From positions 1 through 41,569 of the forward strand of contig NZ_MDEQ02000042.1 of assembly GCF_001883705.2 (NCBI RefSeq): a stretch of 41,569 bases of DNA, in the 5' to 3' direction. Below are positions 31,591-38,260 of this stretch, one piece after another. The stretch is from Burkholderia catarinensis (GTDB taxonomy: Bacteria > Pseudomonadota > Gammaproteobacteria > Burkholderiales > Burkholderiaceae). The translations under genes and the position numbers were made by a program. The notes under the pieces were generated by a model. That model was given only the letters and a program-made list of their open reading frames with translations, had not been told where the DNA came from and ran no database searches. Position 1 is the stretch's first letter, and every line of letters begins with the position of its first letter.

Positions 31591-32850
31591 TCAGGAATGG
31601 GTCACGCGGACGGCAGCCTGGACGGCATCGCAGAAGCGATGCAGGCCGGCCACGAGATCGTCGAGGGGGGTGAGCGCGCTCGGATACACGCGCAGCACGT
31701 TGGTCGCGCCAAGGCAGAACGCGATCAGCACGTCGCGGTGAGCCGCCTCGATCAGCGTCTGCGCGACGGGGCGGCTGGAGTCGAATTCGATGCCGAGCAT
31801 CAACCCGCGGCCGCGGATATCGACGACGGCCGGGCAATCGGCCAGCCGCTCGCGCAGGATGCCGAGCGCCAGCGCGCCGAGCTGCCCGACCCGGGCCAGG
31901 AATTCATGGCCGGTGACGACGGAAAGCACGGCTTGAACGACCGCGCCAGCCAGCGCACTGCCTGCATACGACGAGGCATGCACCACCGGGTCGCGAGCCG
32001 GTGCGCCGAATCGGCTCGTGTCGTAGACAGCGGCCGCCACCGGAAACAGGCCGCCGCCGAGCGTCTTGCCGAACACCACGATGTCGGTCGGCGAGCCACA
32101 GCACAGCGCCCCCGTGCGGCCCAGGCCCGACTGAATCTCGTCGTGGATCACGAAGGTATCGTGCCGCCGGCACAGCGCCGCTAGGGAGGCGAGAAAGCCG
32201 GCGTCCACTGGCCGGATGCCGCCTTCGCCCTGCACCGGCTCGCAGATCGCGGCCGCGATATCGCCTTGCTCGAGTGCGGCGCGCGCGGCGTCGAGATCGC
32301 CTGCGTCGACGAACACGGCATCCTCGCGATGCATCAATGCGTCGTGGCCACGGTAGCCATAGCTGATCGCGAGCGCGCCGGCGGTGCGGCCGTGGTACGC
32401 GTGGGTGAAGGCCAGGATCTTGCGCCTGCCGGTTTGCATTCGCACCAGCTTCAGCGCGGCCTCGATCGCCTCGGAGCCGCTGTTCGCGAATAGCACGCCG
32501 TTGCCAGGGCGGCCGACGCCAGCGACCAGAGCTTCTCCCGCGCGGATTGCCTGCTCGTTCGCGAGAATGCGGCTAGACAGGCCGAGCCGGCCGAGTTGCG
32601 TGCCGAGCGCTTCGACTACCGCCGGGTGACGGTGGCCGAGCAGATGCAGTCCGAACGAGCCGAAATCGAGCCAGCGACGCCCGGTGTCGTCCGTGATCCA
32701 GGCGCCGGCGGCCGAGTGCTCGGCTGCGGTCAGGCCGGCCATGCGCAGCATCAGTCCCTGTTCGCGGCCGAACAGTGCGCCGTAGCGCTCGGTGAACGAG
32801 GTCTTGCGCTTGAGATCGGCGGAGCGGGCGAAATCGGCGTGCGCGTTCAT
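31591..32850 (-). CDS. Class III PLP-dependent aminotransferase
   Basis: This 419-residue fold-type I enzyme of the ornithine/acetylornithine/putrescine aminotransferase group has NSGSEAIEAALK (about 123-134) for phosphate binding, the cofactor Asp in HDEIQSGLGRTG (D237) and the Schiff-base lysine K262 (VVFGKTLGGGLFP). Members use omega-amino acids, diamines or aldehydes. The start at 32850 (MNAHADFARS) overlaps the upstream gene's stop by four bases (32847-32850). In this cluster it could aminate an aldehyde made by the SDR, or process a diamine from the divergent decarboxylase. Sequence does not decide between these. Confidence 0.92.
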   Translation of the reverse strand: MNAHADFARSADLKRKTSFTERYGALFGREQGLMLRMAGLTAAEHSAAGAWITDDTGRRWLDFGSFGLHLLGHRHPAVVEALGTQLGRLGLSSRILANEQAIRAGEALVAGVGRPGNGVLFANSGSEAIEAALKLVRMQTGRRKILAFTHAYHGRTAGALAISYGYRGHDALMHREDAVFVDAGDLDAARAALEQGDIAAAICEPVQGEGGIRPVDAGFLASLAALCRRHDTFVIHDEIQSGLGRTGALCCGSPTDIVVFGKTLGGGLFPVAAAVYDTSRFGAPARDPVVHASSYAGSALAGAVVQAVLSVVTGHEFLARVGQLGALALGILRERLADCPAVVDIRGRGLMLGIEFDSSRPVAQTLIEAAHRDVLIAFCLGATNVLRVYPSALTPLDDLVAGLHRFCDAVQAAVRVTHS

Positions 32851-33407
32851 AGCGACCTCATCAGCGGTGCGAGGAAGGACGCGTCCTGGCTCGTGAGCCG
32901 ACACAGCTTGTCCCAGGCGCGCAAGGTGCGAAGCACCTGCCCCTGGGTGCCCGGCAACAGCGGGTTGAACAGTTCGCCCGGAAACGCCTCCAGTGCGGCC
33001 TCCAGCTTCGCGATCAGCGCCGCCGCGTGGCGGTCGCTCGTCGCGCCATGCGCATCGTCGCCGACGCCGAGCCGACAAACGGCCTCGGCGCCGGGCAGCA
33101 TCGCGACCTCGGACAGGCCGTACTCGGCGCAAAGCGCGAACGCGTGCAACTCGTCGGGCGGGATCGCGCCGGACAGGCGGTAGTCCATGTCGATCAGCAA
33201 CTCCGCGATCTTGATGCGCAGCACGTCCACCACGTCGGTCGTGTCCGCTGCGCCCTCAAGATCCTCAAGGTAGGCCTGCAGTTCGGTCATCAACAGCCAG
33301 GCAACCGATGCTAGCGTTTCGGCCAGGGCCGCGCCGTTGCGGACCTGGCCGGCGGCCAGCTTCGGAAACCAGTGGATCGGCAGGGAGGTATGGGTCGTCG
33401 CAGTCAT
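32847..33407 (-). CDS. Uncharacterised mostly helical protein
   Basis: I do not recognise this 186-residue protein. It is predicted by eye to be largely alpha-helical with no signal peptide or membrane segment, and has no obvious catalytic motif. It contains conserved-looking acidic and aromatic segments (AWLLMTELQAYLEDLEG, ELLIDMDYRLSG, ELHAFALCAEYGLSE). It overlaps the aminotransferase by four bases and follows the nucleotidyltransferase-like gene by 10 bases, so it is a true member of the operon and may be a partner subunit of one of them. Confidence 0.8.
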   Translation of the reverse strand: MTATTHTSLPIHWFPKLAAGQVRNGAALAETLASVAWLLMTELQAYLEDLEGAADTTDVVDVLRIKIAELLIDMDYRLSGAIPPDELHAFALCAEYGLSEVAMLPGAEAVCRLGVGDDAHGATSDRHAAALIAKLEAALEAFPGELFNPLLPGTQGQVLRTLRAWDKLCRLTSQDASFLAPLMRSL

Positions 33408-33417
33408 GTCGATCCAC

Positions 33418-34470
33418 TCAGGAAAGGGAGTCCGTCAGTGAAAAACCGATCACGCCCGCGCGAGCTCCCACCAGCAGATGCCGGGCCAGCTCGGGCGAAA
33501 CCGTAGCGAGATCGCGTGCCTGTGCCGTGAGCGATGTGGGCGGCTCGAAGCCCGGCAGCAGGGCGGCCCGGCCGTCCTGTCTCAACACGACGTGGCTGCC
33601 CGGGAGGAACGGTGCCCGGTCCGGCTGGCGCACCGTGGGGCTCAGCGCCGCGTAGGCTTTGTCGAAACCGAAATCGGCATCGGCAAGCTCGACCAGCGCG
33701 ACCAGCCGCGCCGCGTCCGCCTCGTCCAGCCCAGCCGCGCACGCCGGGCCGGAGCTGCGCCACAGCGCGTCGATGGCGTCAATACAGGCCTGGTCGTCAC
33801 CGGCGAGCAGAGATCCAACCGCGCGGTGCCAGCGCAGCCGGGTCCACTTCTTGTTCGATACCGTCCAGCCGCGCCGGGATAGCATGGCGTTCATCAGGTG
33901 GAGCAGCGCGTTGGCGGCATAGGCACCGCCGCCACGTCTCTCGCCGCAACGCAGTGCGAGCAGCGCAAAGCCAGCGGATTGGCGGAAGGCATCGAAGGCG
34001 GCAACCGCCCACATGCCGCCGAGCGCCGTGTGCCAGCCCAGGTAGGGCACGCCACGGTCGGTTGCCACGCCGCTCACGATTCGCTCCAGATACTTGCGCG
34101 AAACGGCCTGCGTGACATCCCAGCGCCGATAGGCCTGCAAGGTGTCGAACGGGCTTGCCGCGCAGTAATCGGCAAGGGCGCGCATCGCGGTTTCGACGTC
34201 ATCCGCTGCGAACGCCACGGTTTCGAGGTGCTGTCCGTCGTGATAGATCTGCGAGGCCATGGCGCCGCGATCGTCGTCATCGGTGGTAATGCAGATCAGG
34301 TCGATATCGCTTGCAGCATTGGCGACGCCATGCACCGGCGAACTGGTGACAAGCGTGCATTTCACCTCACTGTATTGGAGTTTTGCGACGGATTCTAGTG
34401 ACGCGAACGATAACTTTCGCGAATCAAGAAATGCCTCGGCATTTCTGGAATGAAAAGCAGAATAGTCCAT
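33418..34470 (-). CDS. Nucleotidyltransferase-like protein, first gene of the orphan operon
   Basis: This 350-residue protein has, near the N-terminus, the segment VTSSPVHGVANAASDIDLICI (about residues 41-61, read in two parts). It resembles the hG[S]...DhDh metal-binding strand of the polymerase-beta-type nucleotidyltransferase fold, with SDIDL supplying two aspartates. The canonical GS pair is not clear, so activity is uncertain. The C-terminal ~200 residues are helical and unfamiliar. It opens the 16-gene operon at 34470 with a weak Shine-Dalgarno sequence, next to the 669-bp regulatory gap. A role in nucleotidylating an intermediate (or MNT-type regulation) is inference. Confidence 0.7.
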   Translation of the reverse strand: MDYSAFHSRNAEAFLDSRKLSFASLESVAKLQYSEVKCTLVTSSPVHGVANAASDIDLICITTDDDDRGAMASQIYHDGQHLETVAFAADDVETAMRALADYCAASPFDTLQAYRRWDVTQAVSRKYLERIVSGVATDRGVPYLGWHTALGGMWAVAAFDAFRQSAGFALLALRCGERRGGGAYAANALLHLMNAMLSRRGWTVSNKKWTRLRWHRAVGSLLAGDDQACIDAIDALWRSSGPACAAGLDEADAARLVALVELADADFGFDKAYAALSPTVRQPDRAPFLPGSHVVLRQDGRAALLPGFEPPTSLTAQARDLATVSPELARHLLVGARAGVIGFSLTDSLS

Positions 34471-34842
34471 AACCTGAATATCGTCGGGTCAATAGATTAG
34501 CAGCGGCCGAACGCGAAACGCGGGCCGAACGGCTGAATGCGAAGAAACTTCGCCTTATTCAATCGATGCGGGAGTCGGGGGATGGTGAGGCGAGGTGAAG
34601 AACGGTTGGGTCGCGTTGGGGCAGCGGTGAAAATTGTTTTTGCTCATTTTAGATCTCTCAAGGTTCGCGCTGGCGACGAATCGTATAAGGCATTGTCCGT
34701 CGCGATCGAAATAATTCAAAGCAAACGATGTGCCAGACAATGGCGATTCACCGCGTGTTCCCGTCCGGAGGGTGCCATTCAGGAGCGCGATCCGGCCGGC
34801 GGGATGCACCCGACACAACTGAAATTCGTTAAAAATTCATGT

Positions 34843-34871
34843 GGTTAGCAAAACTTCCTGTTTGATTAACC
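34843..34871. promoter_or_regulatory. Imperfect 12-bp dyad, candidate operator
   Basis: The arms GGTTAGCAAAAC (34843-34854) and GTTTGATTAACC (34860-34871) pair at 9 of 12 positions around TTCCT. It lies in the divergent regulatory region. The shape fits a dimeric repressor site; which family is unknown. Confidence 0.4.
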
Positions 34872-34980
34872 GATCTCGTCTGCGCGATGGAAGCGATGCT
34901 CACCGCAAAGCTTCGGCGCGATAATTGAAAATTCCATGATGAGGTATCGATCCGAAACATGGCACCAAGCATGTGCGAGG

Positions 34981-35021
34981 TTGCACGCATTGTTGGCAAT
35001 CAAGAAGATTTTGCACTCATT
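34981..35021. promoter_or_regulatory. Direct repeat TTGCAC(G/T)CATT with a 30-bp period
   Basis: TTGCACGCATT at 34981-34991 and TTGCACTCATT at 35011-35021 differ by one base and are exactly 30 bp apart, about three helical turns, so both would face the same side of the DNA. They lie 120-160 bp upstream of the decarboxylase start, an activator-like position. Confidence 0.45.
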
Positions 35022-35032
35022 CTGGGATTTCA

Positions 35033-35046
35033 TCTTGTGCACAAGA
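35033..35046. promoter_or_regulatory. Perfect 14-bp palindrome, candidate operator
   Basis: TCTTGTGCACAAGA is a perfect dyad. It lies inside a wider pairing of CATCT (35031-35035) with AGATG (near 35050). It is 94 bp upstream of the decarboxylase ATG, about where a promoter or repressor site would be expected. Confidence 0.5.
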
Positions 35047-35139
35047 GCGAGATGCTAGCTTGATTTAATGTTGATTTGGAAAATTCAAAATGGCATGAAG
35101 CTTGCTGCTAATTTAATTTCACTTCATTGGACAAGCGCG

Positions 35140-36252
35140 ATGAATCTCGGCAAATACTTCAGCACGGATGCTCCCGATACCTTCTATACGATCGATCGGG
35201 AGTGGATCACCCAAAACGCTCGGCACTTCGGCGAGCGGTTCGCCGGCAGAGTCCTGTACGCGGTCAAGGCGAACCCGCTGCCGGAGGTGCTCGACGCGCT
35301 CGCGCGCGGCGGCATCACGCACTTCGACGTCGCTTCATTGGAGGAGGTCACGCAGGTTGCGCAGACGGTGCCCGGCGCGACGCAATATCTGATGAATCCG
35401 GCAAAGTCGCGCCATGCGATCGATGTCGCTTATCGAAACCACGGGGTGCGCTCGTTCGTGGTGGACAGCGAGACCGAACTGCGCAAGGTTCGTGACGTGC
35501 TGCCGTCGTCCGACGACGAGATCATGATGTACGTCCGCTACGCTCCCTCCGAATCCGGAGCGGTGTTCGACTTGCGGGGGAAGTACGGCGCGGCCGTGGG
35601 CGACGCGGCGGCGCTCGCCGAGACGATCGGCGCGTCGACGCGCTGGGGTGTCGGGCTGTCGTTCCATGTCGGCTCGCAGGCTGTCGAGCCTGCTCCCTAT
35701 CTGACTGCGCTGCAGGACGCCGAGCGCATCATCGACGGCGTGGGGGCTCGCATCCGCAGCCTGGATGTCGGTGGTGGTTTTCCCGGCGTCTATCTGAATA
35801 GTCGCGGCGATACGACAGCGTTGCTCGCGTCGATCAACGCGCGGGTCGAGGCTTCGTCCGCCCTGCAGCAACTCGATCTGATCTGCGAGGCCGGGCGGTC
35901 GCTCGTCTACGGGGGCATGTCGCTGTTTGCGCGTGTGCTGCTCAGGCGCGGCTCAGATGTGTTCTGCGGCGCAGGCATCTTCGGTGGCTTGTTGTCCGCG
36001 CAGCAATGGTTGCAGTTTCCGTTGCGTGCGTGGCGCCATGGCGAACCGTATGGAGGCAGCGAACAAGCGTCGTTCCAACTGTTCGGTCCGACTTGCGACA
36101 GCATGGACCGGCTCGCGTTTCCCTATCAGCTGCCAGCCGATATCAACGAAGGAGACTGGTTGGAGTTTCAGTCGGTCGGCGCATATTCGGTGTCGCTGCG
36201 AGCGCGATTCAATGGCTTTTATGCCGACGAGATCGTCGACGTAGGCCGCTGA
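35140..36252 (+). CDS. Group IV PLP decarboxylase, ornithine decarboxylase-like
   Basis: This 370-residue alanine-racemase-fold decarboxylase has the PLP lysine K43 (LYAVKANPLPEVL), H176 (FHVGSQ), the glycine loop DVGGGFPG (about 209-216), CEAGRSLV (about 249-256) and the catalytic Cys/Asp pair GPTCDSMD (C319, D320) that adjacent subunits share in ornithine/lysine decarboxylases. The substrate may be ornithine, lysine or a modified amino acid. The start at 35140 (MNLGKYF) gives the family N-terminus but has a weak Shine-Dalgarno sequence (GGA); ATG 35095 is an in-frame alternative. It is divergent from the orphan operon and paired with an SMR exporter 34 bases downstream. Confidence 0.9.
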   Translation: MNLGKYFSTDAPDTFYTIDREWITQNARHFGERFAGRVLYAVKANPLPEVLDALARGGITHFDVASLEEVTQVAQTVPGATQYLMNPAKSRHAIDVAYRNHGVRSFVVDSETELRKVRDVLPSSDDEIMMYVRYAPSESGAVFDLRGKYGAAVGDAAALAETIGASTRWGVGLSFHVGSQAVEPAPYLTALQDAERIIDGVGARIRSLDVGGGFPGVYLNSRGDTTALLASINARVEASSALQQLDLICEAGRSLVYGGMSLFARVLLRRGSDVFCGAGIFGGLLSAQQWLQFPLRAWRHGEPYGGSEQASFQLFGPTCDSMDRLAFPYQLPADINEGDWLEFQSVGAYSVSLRARFNGFYADEIVDVGR

Positions 36253-36286
36253 GTATTTGCCTGCGCCAAACGAACGGAGTTCTGCC

Positions 36287-36619
36287 ATGTCCGCGTATTT
36301 CATCCTTGTGCTAGGAATTGTCGCCGAAGCCACGGCCACGCTCGCACTCAAGGAAAGCGAGGGTTTTAGCAAACCTTGGCCGCTTGTGCTTGTTGTATTG
36401 GGCTATGGCGTGGCGATCACTTGCCTTGCCAATGCGCAACAGGGTTTGCCCATGTCGTTGATCTCGTCGGCCTGGTCCGGTCTGGGGATTACGCTGATAA
36501 CGATCGTTGCTGCAGTCCGGTATCAACAAATGCCGAACCTTGCGTCAATAGGCGGTATTTTTATGATCATCGTTGGCATTTCGATCGTGAATCTGTTTGG
36601 TACCGTGCGCGGTCATTGA
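36287..36619 (+). CDS. Small multidrug resistance (SMR/EmrE-type) exporter
   Basis: This 110-residue inner-membrane protein has four transmembrane helices. The essential proton/substrate-binding Glu is present at the canonical position E14 (LGIVAEATATLALK), and the length matches EmrE. The ATG at 36287 has CGGAG seven bases upstream. SMR proteins export cationic amphiphiles, guanidinium or polyamines as dual-topology or paired dimers. Only one gene is here, so a homodimer is expected. Beside a decarboxylase that would make a basic amine, it probably exports the amine or the finished product of the cluster. Confidence 0.92.
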   Translation: MSAYFILVLGIVAEATATLALKESEGFSKPWPLVLVVLGYGVAITCLANAQQGLPMSLISSAWSGLGITLITIVAAVRYQQMPNLASIGGIFMIIVGISIVNLFGTVRGH

Positions 36620-36630
36620 ACAGTACCCAA

Positions 36631-36687
36631 CCTGTCCGTCGCGTCTTTCAGCATGCTTCGTGGCATCTGTCGATGCGAGCGGACAGG
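36631..36687. terminator. Possible terminator stem between convergent SMR and urtE genes
   Basis: The arms CCTGTCCG (36631-36638) and CGGACAGG (36680-36687) pair perfectly, with a 41-base loop that can itself fold partly. It lies between the SMR stop (36619) and the urtE stop (36698), genes converging on it. No T tract is present, so this is weak evidence for termination. Confidence 0.4.
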
Positions 36688-36697
36688 GGATCGGAAA

Positions 36698-37390
36698 TTA
36701 CACAGTGATCAGCCCGCGCACGCCGTTTGCCTCCATTTCGCTGGCGGCGCCGCCAGCGACGATTTCGCCGCGGCTCATGACCCAGTAATGGTCGGCGATC
36801 GAGCGGGCGAAATCGTAATACTGCTCGACCAGCAGCACCGTCATCTTCGTCTCGTCGACCAGCTGCCGGAGCGTGCGGCCGATGTCCTGGATGATCGAGG
36901 GCTGGATGCCCTCGGTCGGCTCGTCGAGGATCAGCAGTTGCGGCTCGCTCATCAGCGCGCGGCCGATCGCGAGCTGCTGCTGCTGGCCGCCCGACAGGTC
37001 GCCGCCGCGCCGCGTGCGCATTTCGCGCAGCACCGGGAACAGCTCGTAGATGCGGTCCGGCACCTTCGAAGGCGCCTTGCGGCTCGCTGCGCCCACCAGT
37101 AGGTTCTCCTCGACAGTCAGGCGCGGAAAGATATCGCGGCCTTGCGGCACGTAGGCGAGCCCGGCGGCAACACGCGCATGCGGCGCAAGCGCGTTGAGCG
37201 GCTTGCCGCGCCAGGCGATCTGGCCGTTCTTCGCGGCGACCACGCCCATCAGGCAGCGCAGCAGGGTGGTCTTGCCCACGCCGTTGCGGCCGAGCAGCAC
37301 GGTCAGCCTGCCCTCCTCGGCGCTCAGGCTGATGTTGCGCAGGATATGGCTGCCACCATAGAACTGGTTCAGGGAATCAATATTAAGCAT
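36698..37390 (-). CDS. urtE: Urea ABC transporter ATP-binding subunit UrtE
   Basis: This 230-residue ABC ATPase of the branched-chain amino acid (LivF) type has Walker A GRNGVGKTT (about 34-42), signature LSGGQQQQLAIGRAL (about 134-148) and Walker B LLILDEPTEGIQPS (about 153-166). The TEGIQPS extension and GQIAWRGKPL are typical of UrtE and distinguish it from LivF. It is the last gene of urtABCDE here, 24 bases after urtD. In many Burkholderia the urease genes follow this operon; here the orphan cluster does. Confidence 0.96.
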   Translation of the reverse strand: MLNIDSLNQFYGGSHILRNISLSAEEGRLTVLLGRNGVGKTTLLRCLMGVVAAKNGQIAWRGKPLNALAPHARVAAGLAYVPQGRDIFPRLTVEENLLVGAASRKAPSKVPDRIYELFPVLREMRTRRGGDLSGGQQQQLAIGRALMSEPQLLILDEPTEGIQPSIIQDIGRTLRQLVDETKMTVLLVEQYYDFARSIADHYWVMSRGEIVAGGAASEMEANGVRGLITV

Positions 37391-37414
37391 TGCAAATGCG
37401 TCCTTCAGGGTCCA

Positions 37415-38260
37415 TCAACGTCCGAGGTAGGACTCGATCACAGCCTCATCGCGCTTGACCTGATCGAGCGTGCCTTCCGTGAGCACGGCGCCTTCGGCCA
37501 TCACGGTCACGCAGCCGGTCACGCCGGCCAGCGCGGCGACGAATTCCATGTCGTGCTCGACCACCATCATTGAGCAGGTGCCGCGCAGCGTGTTCAGCAG
37601 CTGCGCGAGTTCCATGGTCTCGTGATCGGTCATCCCGGCGGCGGGTTCGTCTAGCAGCAGCAGGGCCGGCTGCTGCATCAGCAGCATGCCGATCTCGAGC
37701 CGCTGCTTCTGGCCGTGCGAGAGCTCGCCGGCGAGCCGGTAGGCGCTGCCTTCGAGATTGATCAGCTCGAGCGTCTCCTCGATGCGGCGCTGCGCCGAGC
37801 GGTTGAGCCGCGCGCGCAGCGAGGCCAGCCAGCCCTTGTCGGTCTTCATCGCCAGCTCGAGGTTTTCCCACACCGGATGCGCCTCGAACACGGTCGGCTT
37901 TTGGAACTTGCGGCCGATGCCGGTGCGCGCGATCTCGGGCTCGCTCATGCGCGACAGGTCGAGGGTCTGGCCGAGGAACACCTTGCCCGCATCGGGCCGG
38001 GTCTTGCCGGTGATGACGTCCATCATGGTGGTCTTGCCGGCGCCGTTCGGGCCGATCACGCAGCGCAGTTCGTCCGCGTCGATCGACAACGAGAGCTTGC
38101 GCAGCGCGCGAAAGCCGTCAAAGCTTACTTCGATGTCCTCCAGATAGAGGATCGTGCCGTGCGAGGTGTCGATTACGCCGGGTTCGACCACGCGTGCCAT
38201 CGAAGCAACGCCGCTGACGGTTAAGTCATCGGTACGATCAGTAGCACTGGTGACGCTCAT
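37415..38260 (-). CDS. urtD: Urea ABC transporter ATP-binding subunit UrtD
   Basis: This 281-residue LivG-type ABC ATPase has Walker A GPNGAGKTT, the ELSHGQKQRLEIGMLL signature (note SHGQ in place of SGGQ, usual for UrtD) and LLLLDEPAAGMTDHE. The start at 38260 (MSVTSATD) shares one base with the urtC stop (TAATG). An internal ATG at MARVVEPG would give a shorter protein and cannot be excluded. It pairs with UrtE to energise urea import. Confidence 0.95.
   Translation of the reverse strand: MSVTSATDRTDDLTVSGVASMARVVEPGVIDTSHGTILYLEDIEVSFDGFRALRKLSLSIDADELRCVIGPNGAGKTTMMDVITGKTRPDAGKVFLGQTLDLSRMSEPEIARTGIGRKFQKPTVFEAHPVWENLELAMKTDKGWLASLRARLNRSAQRRIEETLELINLEGSAYRLAGELSHGQKQRLEIGMLLMQQPALLLLDEPAAGMTDHETMELAQLLNTLRGTCSMMVVEHDMEFVAALAGVTGCVTVMAEGAVLTEGTLDQVKRDEAVIESYLGR

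Larger units (their letters stand above)
34471..35139. promoter_or_regulatory. 669-bp AT-richer divergent regulatory region
   Basis: This is the only long non-coding stretch in the cluster. It separates the 16-gene operon (minus) from the decarboxylase-exporter pair (plus). It is visibly richer in A and T than its surroundings and holds several dyads and a spaced direct repeat, listed separately. ORFs up to about 100 codons in it look like chance. No regulator gene lies in or beside the cluster, so control must come from elsewhere. Confidence 0.7.

Noticed and set aside
18647..34470. Anti-phage defence island (dCTP deaminase and nucleotidyltransferase present)
   Set aside because: Most genes are metabolic (desaturase, aminotransferase, SDR, START, decarboxylase, exporter), both Dcd copies have lost catalytic residues, and no recognisable defence effector or sensor is present.
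34537..34848. 103-codon ORF in the divergent intergenic region
   Set aside because: It has no ribosome binding site, no recognisable composition or motif, and overlaps the AT-rich regulatory stretch.
18647..36619. NRPS, PKS, RiPP or phosphonate biosynthetic cluster
   Set aside because: No adenylation, ketosynthase, carrier, precursor peptide, lasso/lanthipeptide cyclase or PEP mutase sequence was found.
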